From the NCBI GenBank assembly GCA_035294325.1, contig DATGLE010000306.1, positions 1-13,222 of the forward strand: a DNA stretch of 13,222 nt. The letters run 5' to 3'. Positions 1-6,985 of the stretch are shown piece by piece. The notes below the pieces were generated by a model. That model saw only the letters and a list, made by a program, of their open reading frames with translations. It was not told the origin of the DNA and made no database searches. Within the stretch, counting starts at the first letter, position 1, and each line of letters opens with the position of its first letter. Made by a program: the position numbers and the translations under genes. This DNA comes from DATGLE01 sp035294325. GTDB lineage: Bacteria; Chloroflexota; Ktedonobacteria; Ktedonobacterales; Ktedonobacteraceae.

Positions 1-40
1 TAAGAAGCGAGCGCCGCAGGCGCGAGGAAGCTATTACCCT

Positions 41-60
41 GGGCTGTGCCCTGACTTTTT
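41..60 (+). terminator. Possible weak terminator of an upstream gene
   Basis: A short stem (GGGC at 41-44, loop TGT, GCCC at 48-51) is followed after four bases by five T residues at 56-60. It lies just before the promoter of the nuo genes and could end transcription from a gene left of the window. The stem is only 4 bp, so the call is weak. A second inverted repeat, GCGCC-GCA-GGCGC at 11-23, lies nearby without a T tract. Confidence 0.25.
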
Positions 61-64
61 GCTC

Positions 65-93
65 TTGTCACTTAGCAAAGGTTTTGTTAGAAT
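65..93 (+). promoter_or_regulatory. Sigma70-type promoter of nuoJKLMN
   Basis: TTGTCA (65-70, 5/6 to consensus) and TAGAAT (88-93, 5/6) are separated by exactly 17 bp. The -10 is preceded by TG at the extended -10 position. Transcription would begin near position 100, giving a leader of about 150 nt before nuoJ. The leader starts with a potential hairpin (101-107 pairing with 112-118, one G-U pair). It contains no gene. Confidence 0.6.
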
Positions 94-252
94 CCGCAAA
101 GGGGTACAAACGTATCCCTTCCCCACGATGTGGCAAACTGCGTCGTGCTGTCATGGTAAAATATCAATAGATCGGTGCTTTTATAAAAGGATGTTCTCCT
201 CTTGTCCAGAACTTTAGATTACGAGCCAACATAACCCGGAGGTAGATTTTTT

Positions 253-777
253 ATGGACTTAGCCACCCTCATTTTCTGGATCATCGCGGTGGTCCTGGTA
301 GGGGCGGCGTTGATGGTTGTAAGTCTGCGCAACATCGTGCATAGCGCTCTGGCGTTGGTTGTGGTATTTGCGATGGCTGCCGGTATCTACATACTGCTCA
401 ACGCCGAATTCATTGCTATTGTACAGATCCTCATCTATGCGGGAGCCGTGACCATCCTCATTCTCTTCGCGCTCATGCTCACGCGCATCGGCGGCCGGGT
501 GAGGACAAACCCCACGAACCGGCTGTGGTGGGTCGCGGTCATTATCTGCGCTCTCGTGGGGGCATGCATCATCTACGCTGCAACGTTCAGCAGCCGTGCG
601 ATTGCGAATGTAGGGAACGCGGCCGGCCAGTTGCCCGCAGGCATCAATAACGTTGTGCGCATCGGACAACTTTTATACAGTCCCACAACGTATAGTTATG
701 TGCTGCCCTTTGAAATCGCCTCGCTGGTGCTGCTGGTAGCCATCGTTGGCGCGATTGTCATTGGCAGGGAGGATTAA
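253..777 (+). CDS. nuoJ: NADH-quinone oxidoreductase subunit J
   Basis: Membrane-arm subunit of respiratory complex I, next to the E channel and the quinone-site end of the arm. The 174-residue protein has about five hydrophobic segments. It carries the family signature around residues 62-75 (YAGAVTILILFALML), in the helix that in known complexes carries a pi bulge, and ends with a typical hydrophobic segment (FEIASLVLLVAIVGAIVIG) before a charged tail. Length fits NuoJ. A strong Shine-Dalgarno GGAGG at 238-242 lies 10 bases before the ATG, fixing the start. It is the first gene of nuoJKLMN, with nuoK starting 4 bases after its stop, so the two are almost certainly co-transcribed. Confidence 0.95.
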   Translation: MDLATLIFWIIAVVLVGAALMVVSLRNIVHSALALVVVFAMAAGIYILLNAEFIAIVQILIYAGAVTILILFALMLTRIGGRVRTNPTNRLWWVAVIICALVGACIIYAATFSSRAIANVGNAAGQLPAGINNVVRIGQLLYSPTTYSYVLPFEIASLVLLVAIVGAIVIGRED

Positions 778-781
778 CGGC

Positions 782-1102
782 ATGCTCACGCTCAATCATT
801 TTCTGGTGCTCGGTGCGATACTCTTCTGCATCGGCCTGTATGGTGCGATTAGCAAGCATAACGCTATTGCCGTGTTGATGGGCATCGAAATTATGCTCAA
901 TGCCGTCAATATTACAATGGTAGGTTTTTCTTTCTTTAATCAGGTCAAGCCTTTTTCTACTTACCTGACCGGTCAGATCTTCGCTATTTTCATTATCACT
1001 GTGGCTGCGGCGGAGGCTGCGGTTGCCCTGGCGATGATTATTGCTATCTATCGCAAGCGAGACACGGTGGATGTTAGCGAGATAGATATGATGAAGTACT
1101 GA
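782..1102 (+). CDS. nuoK: NADH-quinone oxidoreductase subunit K
   Basis: Small membrane-arm subunit of complex I (MrpC-like), 106 residues with three transmembrane helices. The two membrane glutamates of the proton path are visible: E36 in GIEIMLNAVN and E78 in AAAEAAVALA. A longer reading frame is open from 746, inside nuoJ, but the ATG at 782 is preferred. It has GGGAGG at 767-772 with 9-base spacing, gives the usual NuoK N-terminus (MLTLNHFLVL) and the usual length. The charged C-terminal tail (residues 91-106) is slightly longer than typical. It follows nuoJ by 4 bases and precedes nuoL by 98 bases. Confidence 0.95.
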   Translation: MLTLNHFLVLGAILFCIGLYGAISKHNAIAVLMGIEIMLNAVNITMVGFSFFNQVKPFSTYLTGQIFAIFIITVAAAEAAVALAMIIAIYRKRDTVDVSEIDMMKY

Positions 1103-1200
1103 TTCAGACCAGGTTGCTCAAGAAAGGAGATGTGCGCCTTTCCTGTCACGTAGCAAGTGTTTATTGATAAAGGTAATGACAGTGTGCGCACAAAGATCGT

Positions 1201-3324
1201 ATGGCTTTGTATCAATACTCCTGGCTGATTCTCTTCGCTCCGCTCTGCGCATTCTTTGTAATTGTCTTCGGCACCCGCATGTGGGACATCTTTAGCCGTC
1301 CACGCGCCGGGGCCGCGAGCGTTCATGGGGATGCCTCCACCGCCCACGCGTCAGACGCGCATGGGGCCACAGGGGAGGGGCACGGCGAAGAACCTGTCCA
1401 GGATCAAGAATATGACGATGATCCTACAGTACCCTCTTTAACAATGGGGGCCAGGGTAAGCGGCTATCTGGCTATTTTGATTATGGGCCTGGCCTGTATT
1501 TACTCCTGGGTAATTTTCGCGAATACGCTGGTTACTCCCATTCCCGCGAACATTAATCCGATTTTTACCTATAGCTGGGGCGTGCCCGGCTTCGATATCG
1601 CCTTCCACCTGGATAATCTGACGGTGGTGATGATGGTGGTGGTGACGACGGTTTCGCTGCTCGTTCAGTTCTATTCACAGGGCTACATGGGAAATTCGGC
1701 GGGCTACGCGCGCTTCTTTGCCTATCTCTCGCTTTTCGCCTTCTCCATGCTGGTCATCACCTTTGCGCAGAACTTCCTGGTGATGTTCATCGGGTGGGAG
1801 CTGGTCGGCCTCAGTTCGTACCTGCTGATCGGCTTCTGGATCAACAAGCGCGCCAAACCGGAAGAGCTGCGTCCCTCCCCGGCATCGGCGGCGCTGCAAG
1901 CTATGGTAACAACTCGTATCGGCGATGTTGGCTTTATCATCGGTATCATGATCCTCTTTGCCAGCACCGGTACCTTTGACTTCACGCAGCTTGCATCCAG
2001 GGTGCAGGGCATGGACAAGGCGGTCCTCGCCATCGCAATGATCCTGGTCTTCTGTGGGGCCATCGGTAAGTCGGCGCAGTTTCCGCTGCACGTCTGGCTG
2101 CCGCCAGCGATGGAAGGCCCGACGCCGGTGAGCGCGCTGATCCACGCTGCGACGATGGTGGCCGCCGGCGTCTACATGGTCGCGCGTACTTTCCCACTCT
2201 TCCTGGCGGCCGATCCCGCCGCCTTCGCGGTTGTGGCCTGGATTGGCGCCTTTACCGCGCTCTTCGCCGCGTCGATTGCCCTGGCGCAGAGCGACTTCAA
2301 GCGCGTGCTGGCCTACTCGACGATCAGCCAGCTTGGCTATATGTTTGTCGGCCTGGGCGTCGCCGGTCCCACGTTAGGTCCTGGCCCCGGTATGTTTCAT
2401 CTCTTCACGCACGCCTTCTTCAAGGCCCTGCTCTTCCTGGGCGCCGGCAGCGTGCTTTATGCGCTGCACCATGCCACGCACAAAGAGGTTCAGGATATGC
2501 GTCTGATGGGCGGCCTGGGACCGAAAATGCCGATCACGGCGATTACCTGGCTCATCGCCACGCTCTCGATCTCCGGCTTCCCCTTCTTCGCCGGCTTCTA
2601 TAGTAAAGATTCGATCATCGAGCTGACGTTGACCGAGGCGCACAACTGGCCGCTGTACATTATTACGCTCTTCACCGCAGGGCTGACCGCTTTCTATATG
2701 CTGCGCGCCTTCATCCTGGCTTTTGGCGGCAAGGGGGGCAAAGTGTTTGGCCTGTGGGGCGGCACGTATCGAGGCGTGGGCAATCCGAAAGAATCACCGT
2801 GGACGATGACAGTGCCGCTGATCCTGCTGGCGATCCCTTCGCTGCTGGCCGGCTACTGGCTCAACTTCTACACCTACCTCAGCCCGAAGGCGCCTGGTAT
2901 CAACCTTGCCGACGTATTCACCTCCCCGTTTACGCTGGTCGGCGTGATCGTAGCCTTTATCGGCCTCGGCTGGGCATACTTCCTGTACGGCAACGTCGAG
3001 CTGGCGAAGCTCAACGCTATAGTTCAGGGCAATGCCTTCCTGCGCACGGTGCACCGTATTCTCTATCATCGCTACTACATCGAGGAGTTCTACGATCTGC
3101 TGATTCGCTACGTCGTGCTGGGCCTCTCGCATCTTGAGCAGGCTTTCGATGCCTATGTCGTGGATGGTATCGTCAATGGCATCGCTTCCCTCATCACGAC
3201 CTTTGGCCGCGACGTGCGCCGCGTAGAGACAGGCCGCGTGCAGGCGTATATGGTCGCCTTCTTTGGGGGCGTTGCCGTGTTAGCTGTGATCGTCATCGCA
3301 CTGGTCACGTTCGTGAGAGGATAA
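1201..3324 (+). CDS. nuoL: NADH-quinone oxidoreductase subunit L
   Basis: Distal antiporter-like subunit of complex I, 707 residues, with many membrane helices and the long lateral-helix C-terminus expected of NuoL. Key residues are present: E200 in GWELVGLSSY, K290 in GAIGKSAQFPLHVW, the GPTPVSALIHAATM block (about 307-319), K368 in SDFKRVLAYS, H404 and K409 in THAFFKALLF, and K469 in FYSKD. In the LPxAMEGP motif the usual Asp is Pro (LPPAMEGP). An unusual hydrophilic insert rich in His, Ala and acidic residues occupies residues 32-78, between helices 1 and 2. No good Shine-Dalgarno precedes this ATG, but an in-frame stop at 1177 rules out any earlier ATG, GTG or TTG start. Confidence 0.95.
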   Translation: MALYQYSWLILFAPLCAFFVIVFGTRMWDIFSRPRAGAASVHGDASTAHASDAHGATGEGHGEEPVQDQEYDDDPTVPSLTMGARVSGYLAILIMGLACIYSWVIFANTLVTPIPANINPIFTYSWGVPGFDIAFHLDNLTVVMMVVVTTVSLLVQFYSQGYMGNSAGYARFFAYLSLFAFSMLVITFAQNFLVMFIGWELVGLSSYLLIGFWINKRAKPEELRPSPASAALQAMVTTRIGDVGFIIGIMILFASTGTFDFTQLASRVQGMDKAVLAIAMILVFCGAIGKSAQFPLHVWLPPAMEGPTPVSALIHAATMVAAGVYMVARTFPLFLAADPAAFAVVAWIGAFTALFAASIALAQSDFKRVLAYSTISQLGYMFVGLGVAGPTLGPGPGMFHLFTHAFFKALLFLGAGSVLYALHHATHKEVQDMRLMGGLGPKMPITAITWLIATLSISGFPFFAGFYSKDSIIELTLTEAHNWPLYIITLFTAGLTAFYMLRAFILAFGGKGGKVFGLWGGTYRGVGNPKESPWTMTVPLILLAIPSLLAGYWLNFYTYLSPKAPGINLADVFTSPFTLVGVIVAFIGLGWAYFLYGNVELAKLNAIVQGNAFLRTVHRILYHRYYIEEFYDLLIRYVVLGLSHLEQAFDAYVVDGIVNGIASLITTFGRDVRRVETGRVQAYMVAFFGGVAVLAVIVIALVTFVRG

Positions 3325-3331
3325 CAAGGTC

Positions 3332-4927
3332 ATGGCAATCTTCACAACTCCACTTACCTGGATTATCCTGCTGCCGGTGATCGGTGCGGTGGCAGTCTAT
3401 CTTACGCCGGAGCGCATCGCGCGCTGGCTGGCGCTGCTCTTCGCGGCGGCGACGTTCGCGGTTTCTATCGTCGTGCTGGTAAACATTCTGGCCGCCGGGC
3501 AGGGCTTCGGCGATATTCAGCACTTGCCCGCTGCTGGCGGCGTCATCGATCTTCCGTGGATCAATTTCAGGGCTGGCGGCATCCAGCTCAGAATCGATTA
3601 CGCGCTGGGCGTCGATGGCCTGAGCCTGCCACTGGTGATGCTCAATGCGCTGCTGAGCGGGCTGGCGATCATTGGCGGCTGGGAGAAGGTGCGCGTCAGG
3701 GAATATATGGCCCTGCTGCTGATCCTGGAGGCGGCGGTGATGGGCGTCTTTATGGCAACGGACCTCTTCCTCTTCTTCCTCTTCTGGGAAGTCGAACTGG
3801 CGCCGATGTTCCTGCTCATCGGCATCTGGGGTAATGAGGTTATGAAGCACGGCATGCCCGGGCGCATCTACTCGGCGTGGAAGTTCCTGCTCTATACCTT
3901 CTTCGGCAGTATCTTCATGCTGGCAGGCATCTTCCTGCTCTACTTCACCAATATCGCTAATGGCGGTACGGTGACGGCGAGCATGATCTACTTCGCGTCG
4001 CATATGCTTGGTGGGCCGGTAGTGGTCTTCGGCCTGACGATCAGCTTCCAATTGCTGACCTTCCTGCTGATCTTCGTCGCCTTCGCCGTCAAGATACCGA
4101 TGTTCCCGTTCCATACCTGGCTGCCCGACGCACATACCGATGCTCCAACCGAGGTCAGCGTGATCCTGGCCGGCATCCTGCTCAAGATGGGCGCCTACGG
4201 GCTGATTCGTATCTGCCTGGGTCTCTTCCCTCTGGGCGTTCACGATTTCTCTGGCGTGCTCGTCGTGCTGGCGGTGATCAACATCATCTATGGCGCGGGC
4301 ATCTGCCTCATCCAGTCGGACATGAAGAAGCTAATCGCCTATTCGAGCGTGAGCCACATGGGCATCATCCTGCTGGGTGTCGCTGCGGCGGCTGGCAGTG
4401 GAGATATAGCTTTCCGCACGGCGGCGCTGACCGGAGCGACGGTGCAGATGATAAGTCACGGCCTGATTACGGGGCTGCTCTTCTTCTGCGTGGGCGTGAT
4501 TTACGACCACGCTCATACGCGCGAGATCGCCGTCTTCGGCGGAGTAGCGAAGAAGATGCCGCTGCTCGCCACGCTCTTCACCTTCGCGGGCCTGGCATCG
4601 CTCGGCCTGCCGGGGCTGGCCGGCTTCGTCGCGGAGTACATGGTATTCACGAGCAGCTATCGCATCTGGTCGGCGGCGACGATTATCGCGGTCTTCACCA
4701 TGATTCTCACCTGTGCTTATCTGCTCTGGATGCTCAAGCGCGTCTTCTACGGGCCGTTCAATACAAAGTGGCACTGGCTGCCCGATGCCTCGGCGCGTGA
4801 GGCGGTCCCGCTCATTGTGCTGGCCGTCTTTATCGTGCTGGTCGGTATCTATCCGCTGCCCCTGATCGATGCATTCAGGCCCAGCCTGGCGCAGATTATG
4901 CATGTGGCCGTGGCTATGATAAAGTAG
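3332..4927 (+). CDS. nuoM: NADH-quinone oxidoreductase subunit M
   Basis: Central antiporter-like subunit of the complex I membrane arm, 531 residues, about 14 transmembrane helices. Conserved proton-path residues are visible: E153 in LFFLFWEVELAPMF, K254 in AVKIPMFPFHTWLP, the LPDAHTDAPTEVSV block that defines NuoM, K285 in ILLKMGAYG, and the SDMKKLIAYSSVSHMG segment near 330-345. Length is typical. It starts 7 bases after the nuoL stop, with AAGG just upstream and GAGAGG overlapping the nuoL end, which suggests translational coupling. nuoN follows after 23 bases. Confidence 0.96.
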   Translation: MAIFTTPLTWIILLPVIGAVAVYLTPERIARWLALLFAAATFAVSIVVLVNILAAGQGFGDIQHLPAAGGVIDLPWINFRAGGIQLRIDYALGVDGLSLPLVMLNALLSGLAIIGGWEKVRVREYMALLLILEAAVMGVFMATDLFLFFLFWEVELAPMFLLIGIWGNEVMKHGMPGRIYSAWKFLLYTFFGSIFMLAGIFLLYFTNIANGGTVTASMIYFASHMLGGPVVVFGLTISFQLLTFLLIFVAFAVKIPMFPFHTWLPDAHTDAPTEVSVILAGILLKMGAYGLIRICLGLFPLGVHDFSGVLVVLAVINIIYGAGICLIQSDMKKLIAYSSVSHMGIILLGVAAAAGSGDIAFRTAALTGATVQMISHGLITGLLFFCVGVIYDHAHTREIAVFGGVAKKMPLLATLFTFAGLASLGLPGLAGFVAEYMVFTSSYRIWSAATIIAVFTMILTCAYLLWMLKRVFYGPFNTKWHWLPDASAREAVPLIVLAVFIVLVGIYPLPLIDAFRPSLAQIMHVAVAMIK

Positions 4928-4950
4928 GTGGGGCAAGGAGTTATAAATAA

Positions 4951-6429
4951 ATGTTTAAAGTAGCTGATCTCTACCTGCTGGCGCCGGAGCTAACGCTGGC
5001 TCTGCTCGCGCTGGTCGTAATGATGGTGGATCTCTTCGTCAAACGCCGCGTCGTCACAGCCGCCGTTGCGCTGCTCGGGCTGATCGTGCCTTTCGGCTTC
5101 GCTATTTCTCTGGCTGTGACGCAGACGGGGACGCAGCGCGCATTCTTCAATATGCTGGTGATCGATCCCTATGCCATCTTCTTCGAGATAGTCTTCCTGA
5201 TTATCGCGGCATTGATGATCCTGGCATCTTACGACTACGTGGGCAAGTACGTCAGGGCCGACGGCGAGTTCTACACGCTCATGCTCCTGTCGGTGACGGG
5301 CATGACGCTGATGGCAAGCACGGGCGAACTCATCACCATCTACATTTCGCTGGAACTTACCAGCATCCCGCTCTATGTCATGGCCGGCCTGATGCGCACC
5401 AGCGAGCGTTCGGCGGAGGCTTCGGTGAAGTATGTGCTGCTGGGCGCGATGTCCTCGGCGATCCTGCTTTATGGCTTCGCGCTGCTCTACGGCCTGACGG
5501 GCACAACCGACCTGGTAAGCATCGCCACGGCGGTCAGGCAGGGTGTCCAGCAGGGCAATGCGCTGCTCATCGTCGCGGTCATCCTGACCATTGCCGGTTT
5601 CGGCTTCAAGATCTCGGCGGTGCCCTTCCATATGTGGGCGCCGGATATCTATGAGGGTGCGCCAACTCCCTCGACGGCCTTCTTCTCGGTGGGTTCCAAG
5701 GCGGCAGGCTTTGCCGCGCTCATTCGCGTCTTCATCTACGGTGGTCTTGGTCAGGTGAACCTGACCTCGCAGATCATCGTGTTCTCGATTGTGGCCGTGC
5801 TCACGATGACGCTCGGTAATCTGGTGGCTGCCGTACAGTCGAACGTCAAGCGTCTGATGGCTTACTCCAGCATCGCGCAGGCCGGCTATATCCTGGTTGG
5901 TTTCATCGCCAGCCTTGCTACCGGCCGCCCGGAGGGCAATGCCTCCGTGCTGTTCTTCATTCTGGTCTACGTGATTACCAACCTGGGTGCCTTCTCCGGC
6001 ATCATCGCGCTCGCCAATCTGACCGGAGGCGAGACAATCGATGATTTTCGTGGGCTTGGCCGGCGCGCTCCCCTGCTGAGCGCGGGAACGGCGCTGTGCC
6101 TGCTATCGCTGGCCGGCATTCCGCCGGTGGCCGGGTTCTGGAGCAAGGTCTTCCTCTTCACGGCCGCCTGGGAATCGGGGCTGCAATGGCTGGTGATTGT
6201 GGCTCTGCTCAACACCATCGTTTCGCTCGTCTACTATGGTCGCATCGTGAAGGCGATGTACTTTGATGCGCCTCCCAAGAATGATCGCCTGGTGGCCCCG
6301 GTGGGCCTGATGACCTCGATCACGCTGACCACGGCTGCCCTGCTGGTGATTACTGTGGCCGCGCAGGCGATCCTCAACGCGTCAACGCCTGCCGCCAGCA
6401 GCCTGCTGACCTTCCTGGCCGGGCATTGA
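4951..6429 (+). CDS. nuoN: NADH-quinone oxidoreductase subunit N
   Basis: Third antiporter-like subunit of complex I, 492 residues, about 14 membrane helices. Signature positions are E135 in YISLELTSIPLYVM, K160 in SVKYVLLGAMSS, K220 in FGFKISAVPFHMW followed by the APDIYEGAPTP motif, K250 in SVGSKAAG, and the VKRLMAYSSIAQAGY segment near 300-314. AAGGAG at 4935-4940 lies 10 bases before the ATG. It is the last gene of the block. Its stop at 6427-6429 is followed by the repeat locus, and no canonical T-tailed terminator was found. Confidence 0.96.
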   Translation: MFKVADLYLLAPELTLALLALVVMMVDLFVKRRVVTAAVALLGLIVPFGFAISLAVTQTGTQRAFFNMLVIDPYAIFFEIVFLIIAALMILASYDYVGKYVRADGEFYTLMLLSVTGMTLMASTGELITIYISLELTSIPLYVMAGLMRTSERSAEASVKYVLLGAMSSAILLYGFALLYGLTGTTDLVSIATAVRQGVQQGNALLIVAVILTIAGFGFKISAVPFHMWAPDIYEGAPTPSTAFFSVGSKAAGFAALIRVFIYGGLGQVNLTSQIIVFSIVAVLTMTLGNLVAAVQSNVKRLMAYSSIAQAGYILVGFIASLATGRPEGNASVLFFILVYVITNLGAFSGIIALANLTGGETIDDFRGLGRRAPLLSAGTALCLLSLAGIPPVAGFWSKVFLFTAAWESGLQWLVIVALLNTIVSLVYYGRIVKAMYFDAPPKNDRLVAPVGLMTSITLTTAALLVITVAAQAILNASTPAASSLLTFLAGH

Positions 6430-6441
6430 TCCGCGTGCGCA

Positions 6442-6629
6442 GCCAGGGTGGGGCACGGTAAAACCCGGGGGACAGGTCGAGACAAAGTGGGCAGGTAAAA
6501 GACGGGGCAGATCGAGCCAGGGTGGGGCACGGTAAAAGCCGGGGGGCAGGTCGAGACAAAGCGGGCAGGTAAAAGAGGGGGGCAGATCGAGCCAGGGTGG
6601 GACACGGTAAAAGACGGGGGGCAGGTAAA
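6442..6629 (+). repeat. Degenerate G-rich tandem array, 74/75-bp units with 37-bp half-units
   Basis: Two units (6442-6515, 74 bp; 6516-6590, 75 bp) and a shortened third (from 6591) begin with GCCAGGGTGG. Inside them the core GGTAAAA(N)2-3GGGGG recurs at 6457, 6494, 6531, 6568, 6606 and 6624, with steps of 37, 37, 37, 38 and 18 bp. The flanks alternate between GGCAGRTCGAG-type sequences. The last short step marks an internal deletion in unit 3. The core matches, in inverted orientation, the 19-bp array to the right. Confidence 0.85.
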
Positions 6630-6690
6630 AGACGGGGGCAAGCCCCGTCTCTACATTCACGAGGTGTAGAGACGGGGCTTGCCCCCGTCT
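6630..6690. repeat. Perfect 25-bp inverted repeat with nested hairpins
   Basis: Arms 6630-6654 and 6666-6690 are perfectly complementary over 25 bp, with an 11-base loop at 6655-6665. Each arm is itself palindromic: GACGGGG (6631-6637) and CCCCGTC (6643-6649) around GCAAG, and the mirror copy at 6671-6689. The DNA could form a cruciform. RNA from either strand could form one long hairpin or two short ones. There is no T tract on either side, so it is not a classical intrinsic terminator, though its place between convergent genes would suit a two-way transcription block. The CGTCTCTAC/GTAGAGACG ends near the loop recall, from memory, palindromes dispersed in some cyanobacterial and Chloroflexota genomes. 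Confidence 0.9.
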
Positions 6691-6967
6691 GGGCCTGTCC
6701 CCTTCGTCTGGACCTGTGCCCCCCGTCTGGGCCTGTGCTCCCCGTCTGGGCCTGCCCCCTTCGTCTGGGCCTGTCCCCTTCGTCTGGGCCTGTCCCCTTC
6801 GTCTAGACCTGTGCCCCCCGTCTGGGCCTGTGCCCCCCGTCTGGATCTGTGCATCCCGTCTGGGCCTGTGCATCCCGTCTGGGCCTGTCCCCTTCGTCTG
6901 GGCCTGTGCCCCCCGTCTGGGCCTGCCCATCCCGTCTGGGCCTGCCCATCCCGTCTGGGCCTGCCCT
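6686..6967 (-). repeat. 19-bp tandem repeat array, 14 full copies plus a partial
   Basis: Starting at 6686, the word CGTCTGG (once CGTCTAG) returns every 19 bp without exception through 14 copies to 6951, followed by a partial copy to about 6967. The unit is CGTCTGGGCCTGTCCCCTT with variant last thirds (GTGCCCCC, GTGCTCCC, CCCCCTT, GTGCATCC, CCCATCC). There are no unique spacers, so it is a minisatellite and not a CRISPR. The first copy overlaps the end of the palindrome. Because 19 is not a multiple of 3 and the unit lacks stops, long spurious frames appear on both strands. Confidence 0.92.
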
Positions 6968-6985
6968 CGTCTTTTCTTAAAGATC

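Larger units (their letters stand above)
6430..6985. other. Gene-free repeat locus between convergent nuoN and kinase genes
   Basis: This 556-bp stretch holds no credible gene. It consists of a short spacer, a G-rich long-unit array (6442-6629), a perfect palindrome (6630-6690), an exact 19-bp tandem array on the opposite strand sense (6686-6967) and about 18 bp before the kinase stop. Both arrays are built around the core AGACGGGGGGCA, forward in the left array and inverted in the right one. Transcripts running out of nuoN and out of the kinase would therefore both read G-rich repeats before reaching the palindrome. Open frames on both strands here are by-products of the repeats. Confidence 0.85.

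Noticed and set aside
182..187. Second promoter with TATAAA upstream of nuoJ
   Set aside because: No -35-like sequence at an acceptable distance; the pair at 65-93 is far better.
746..781. Earlier start for nuoK inside nuoJ
   Set aside because: The ATG at 782 has GGGAGG at good spacing and gives the family N-terminus; the extension is just nuoJ sequence in another frame.
1129..1164. Short upstream frame after AGAAAGGAG in the nuoK-nuoL gap
   Set aside because: A good Shine-Dalgarno-like word is present, but the frames that follow are only 7-11 codons and the spacing to the first ATG is too short. No evidence for a real leader peptide.
3305..4243. 312-residue minus-strand frame opposite nuoM
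   Set aside because: Antisense of a conserved nuoM; charged low-complexity translation typical of reverse-strand membrane genes.
6686..6967. CRISPR array
   Set aside because: The units are directly adjacent 19-mers with no unique spacers, and no cas gene is present.
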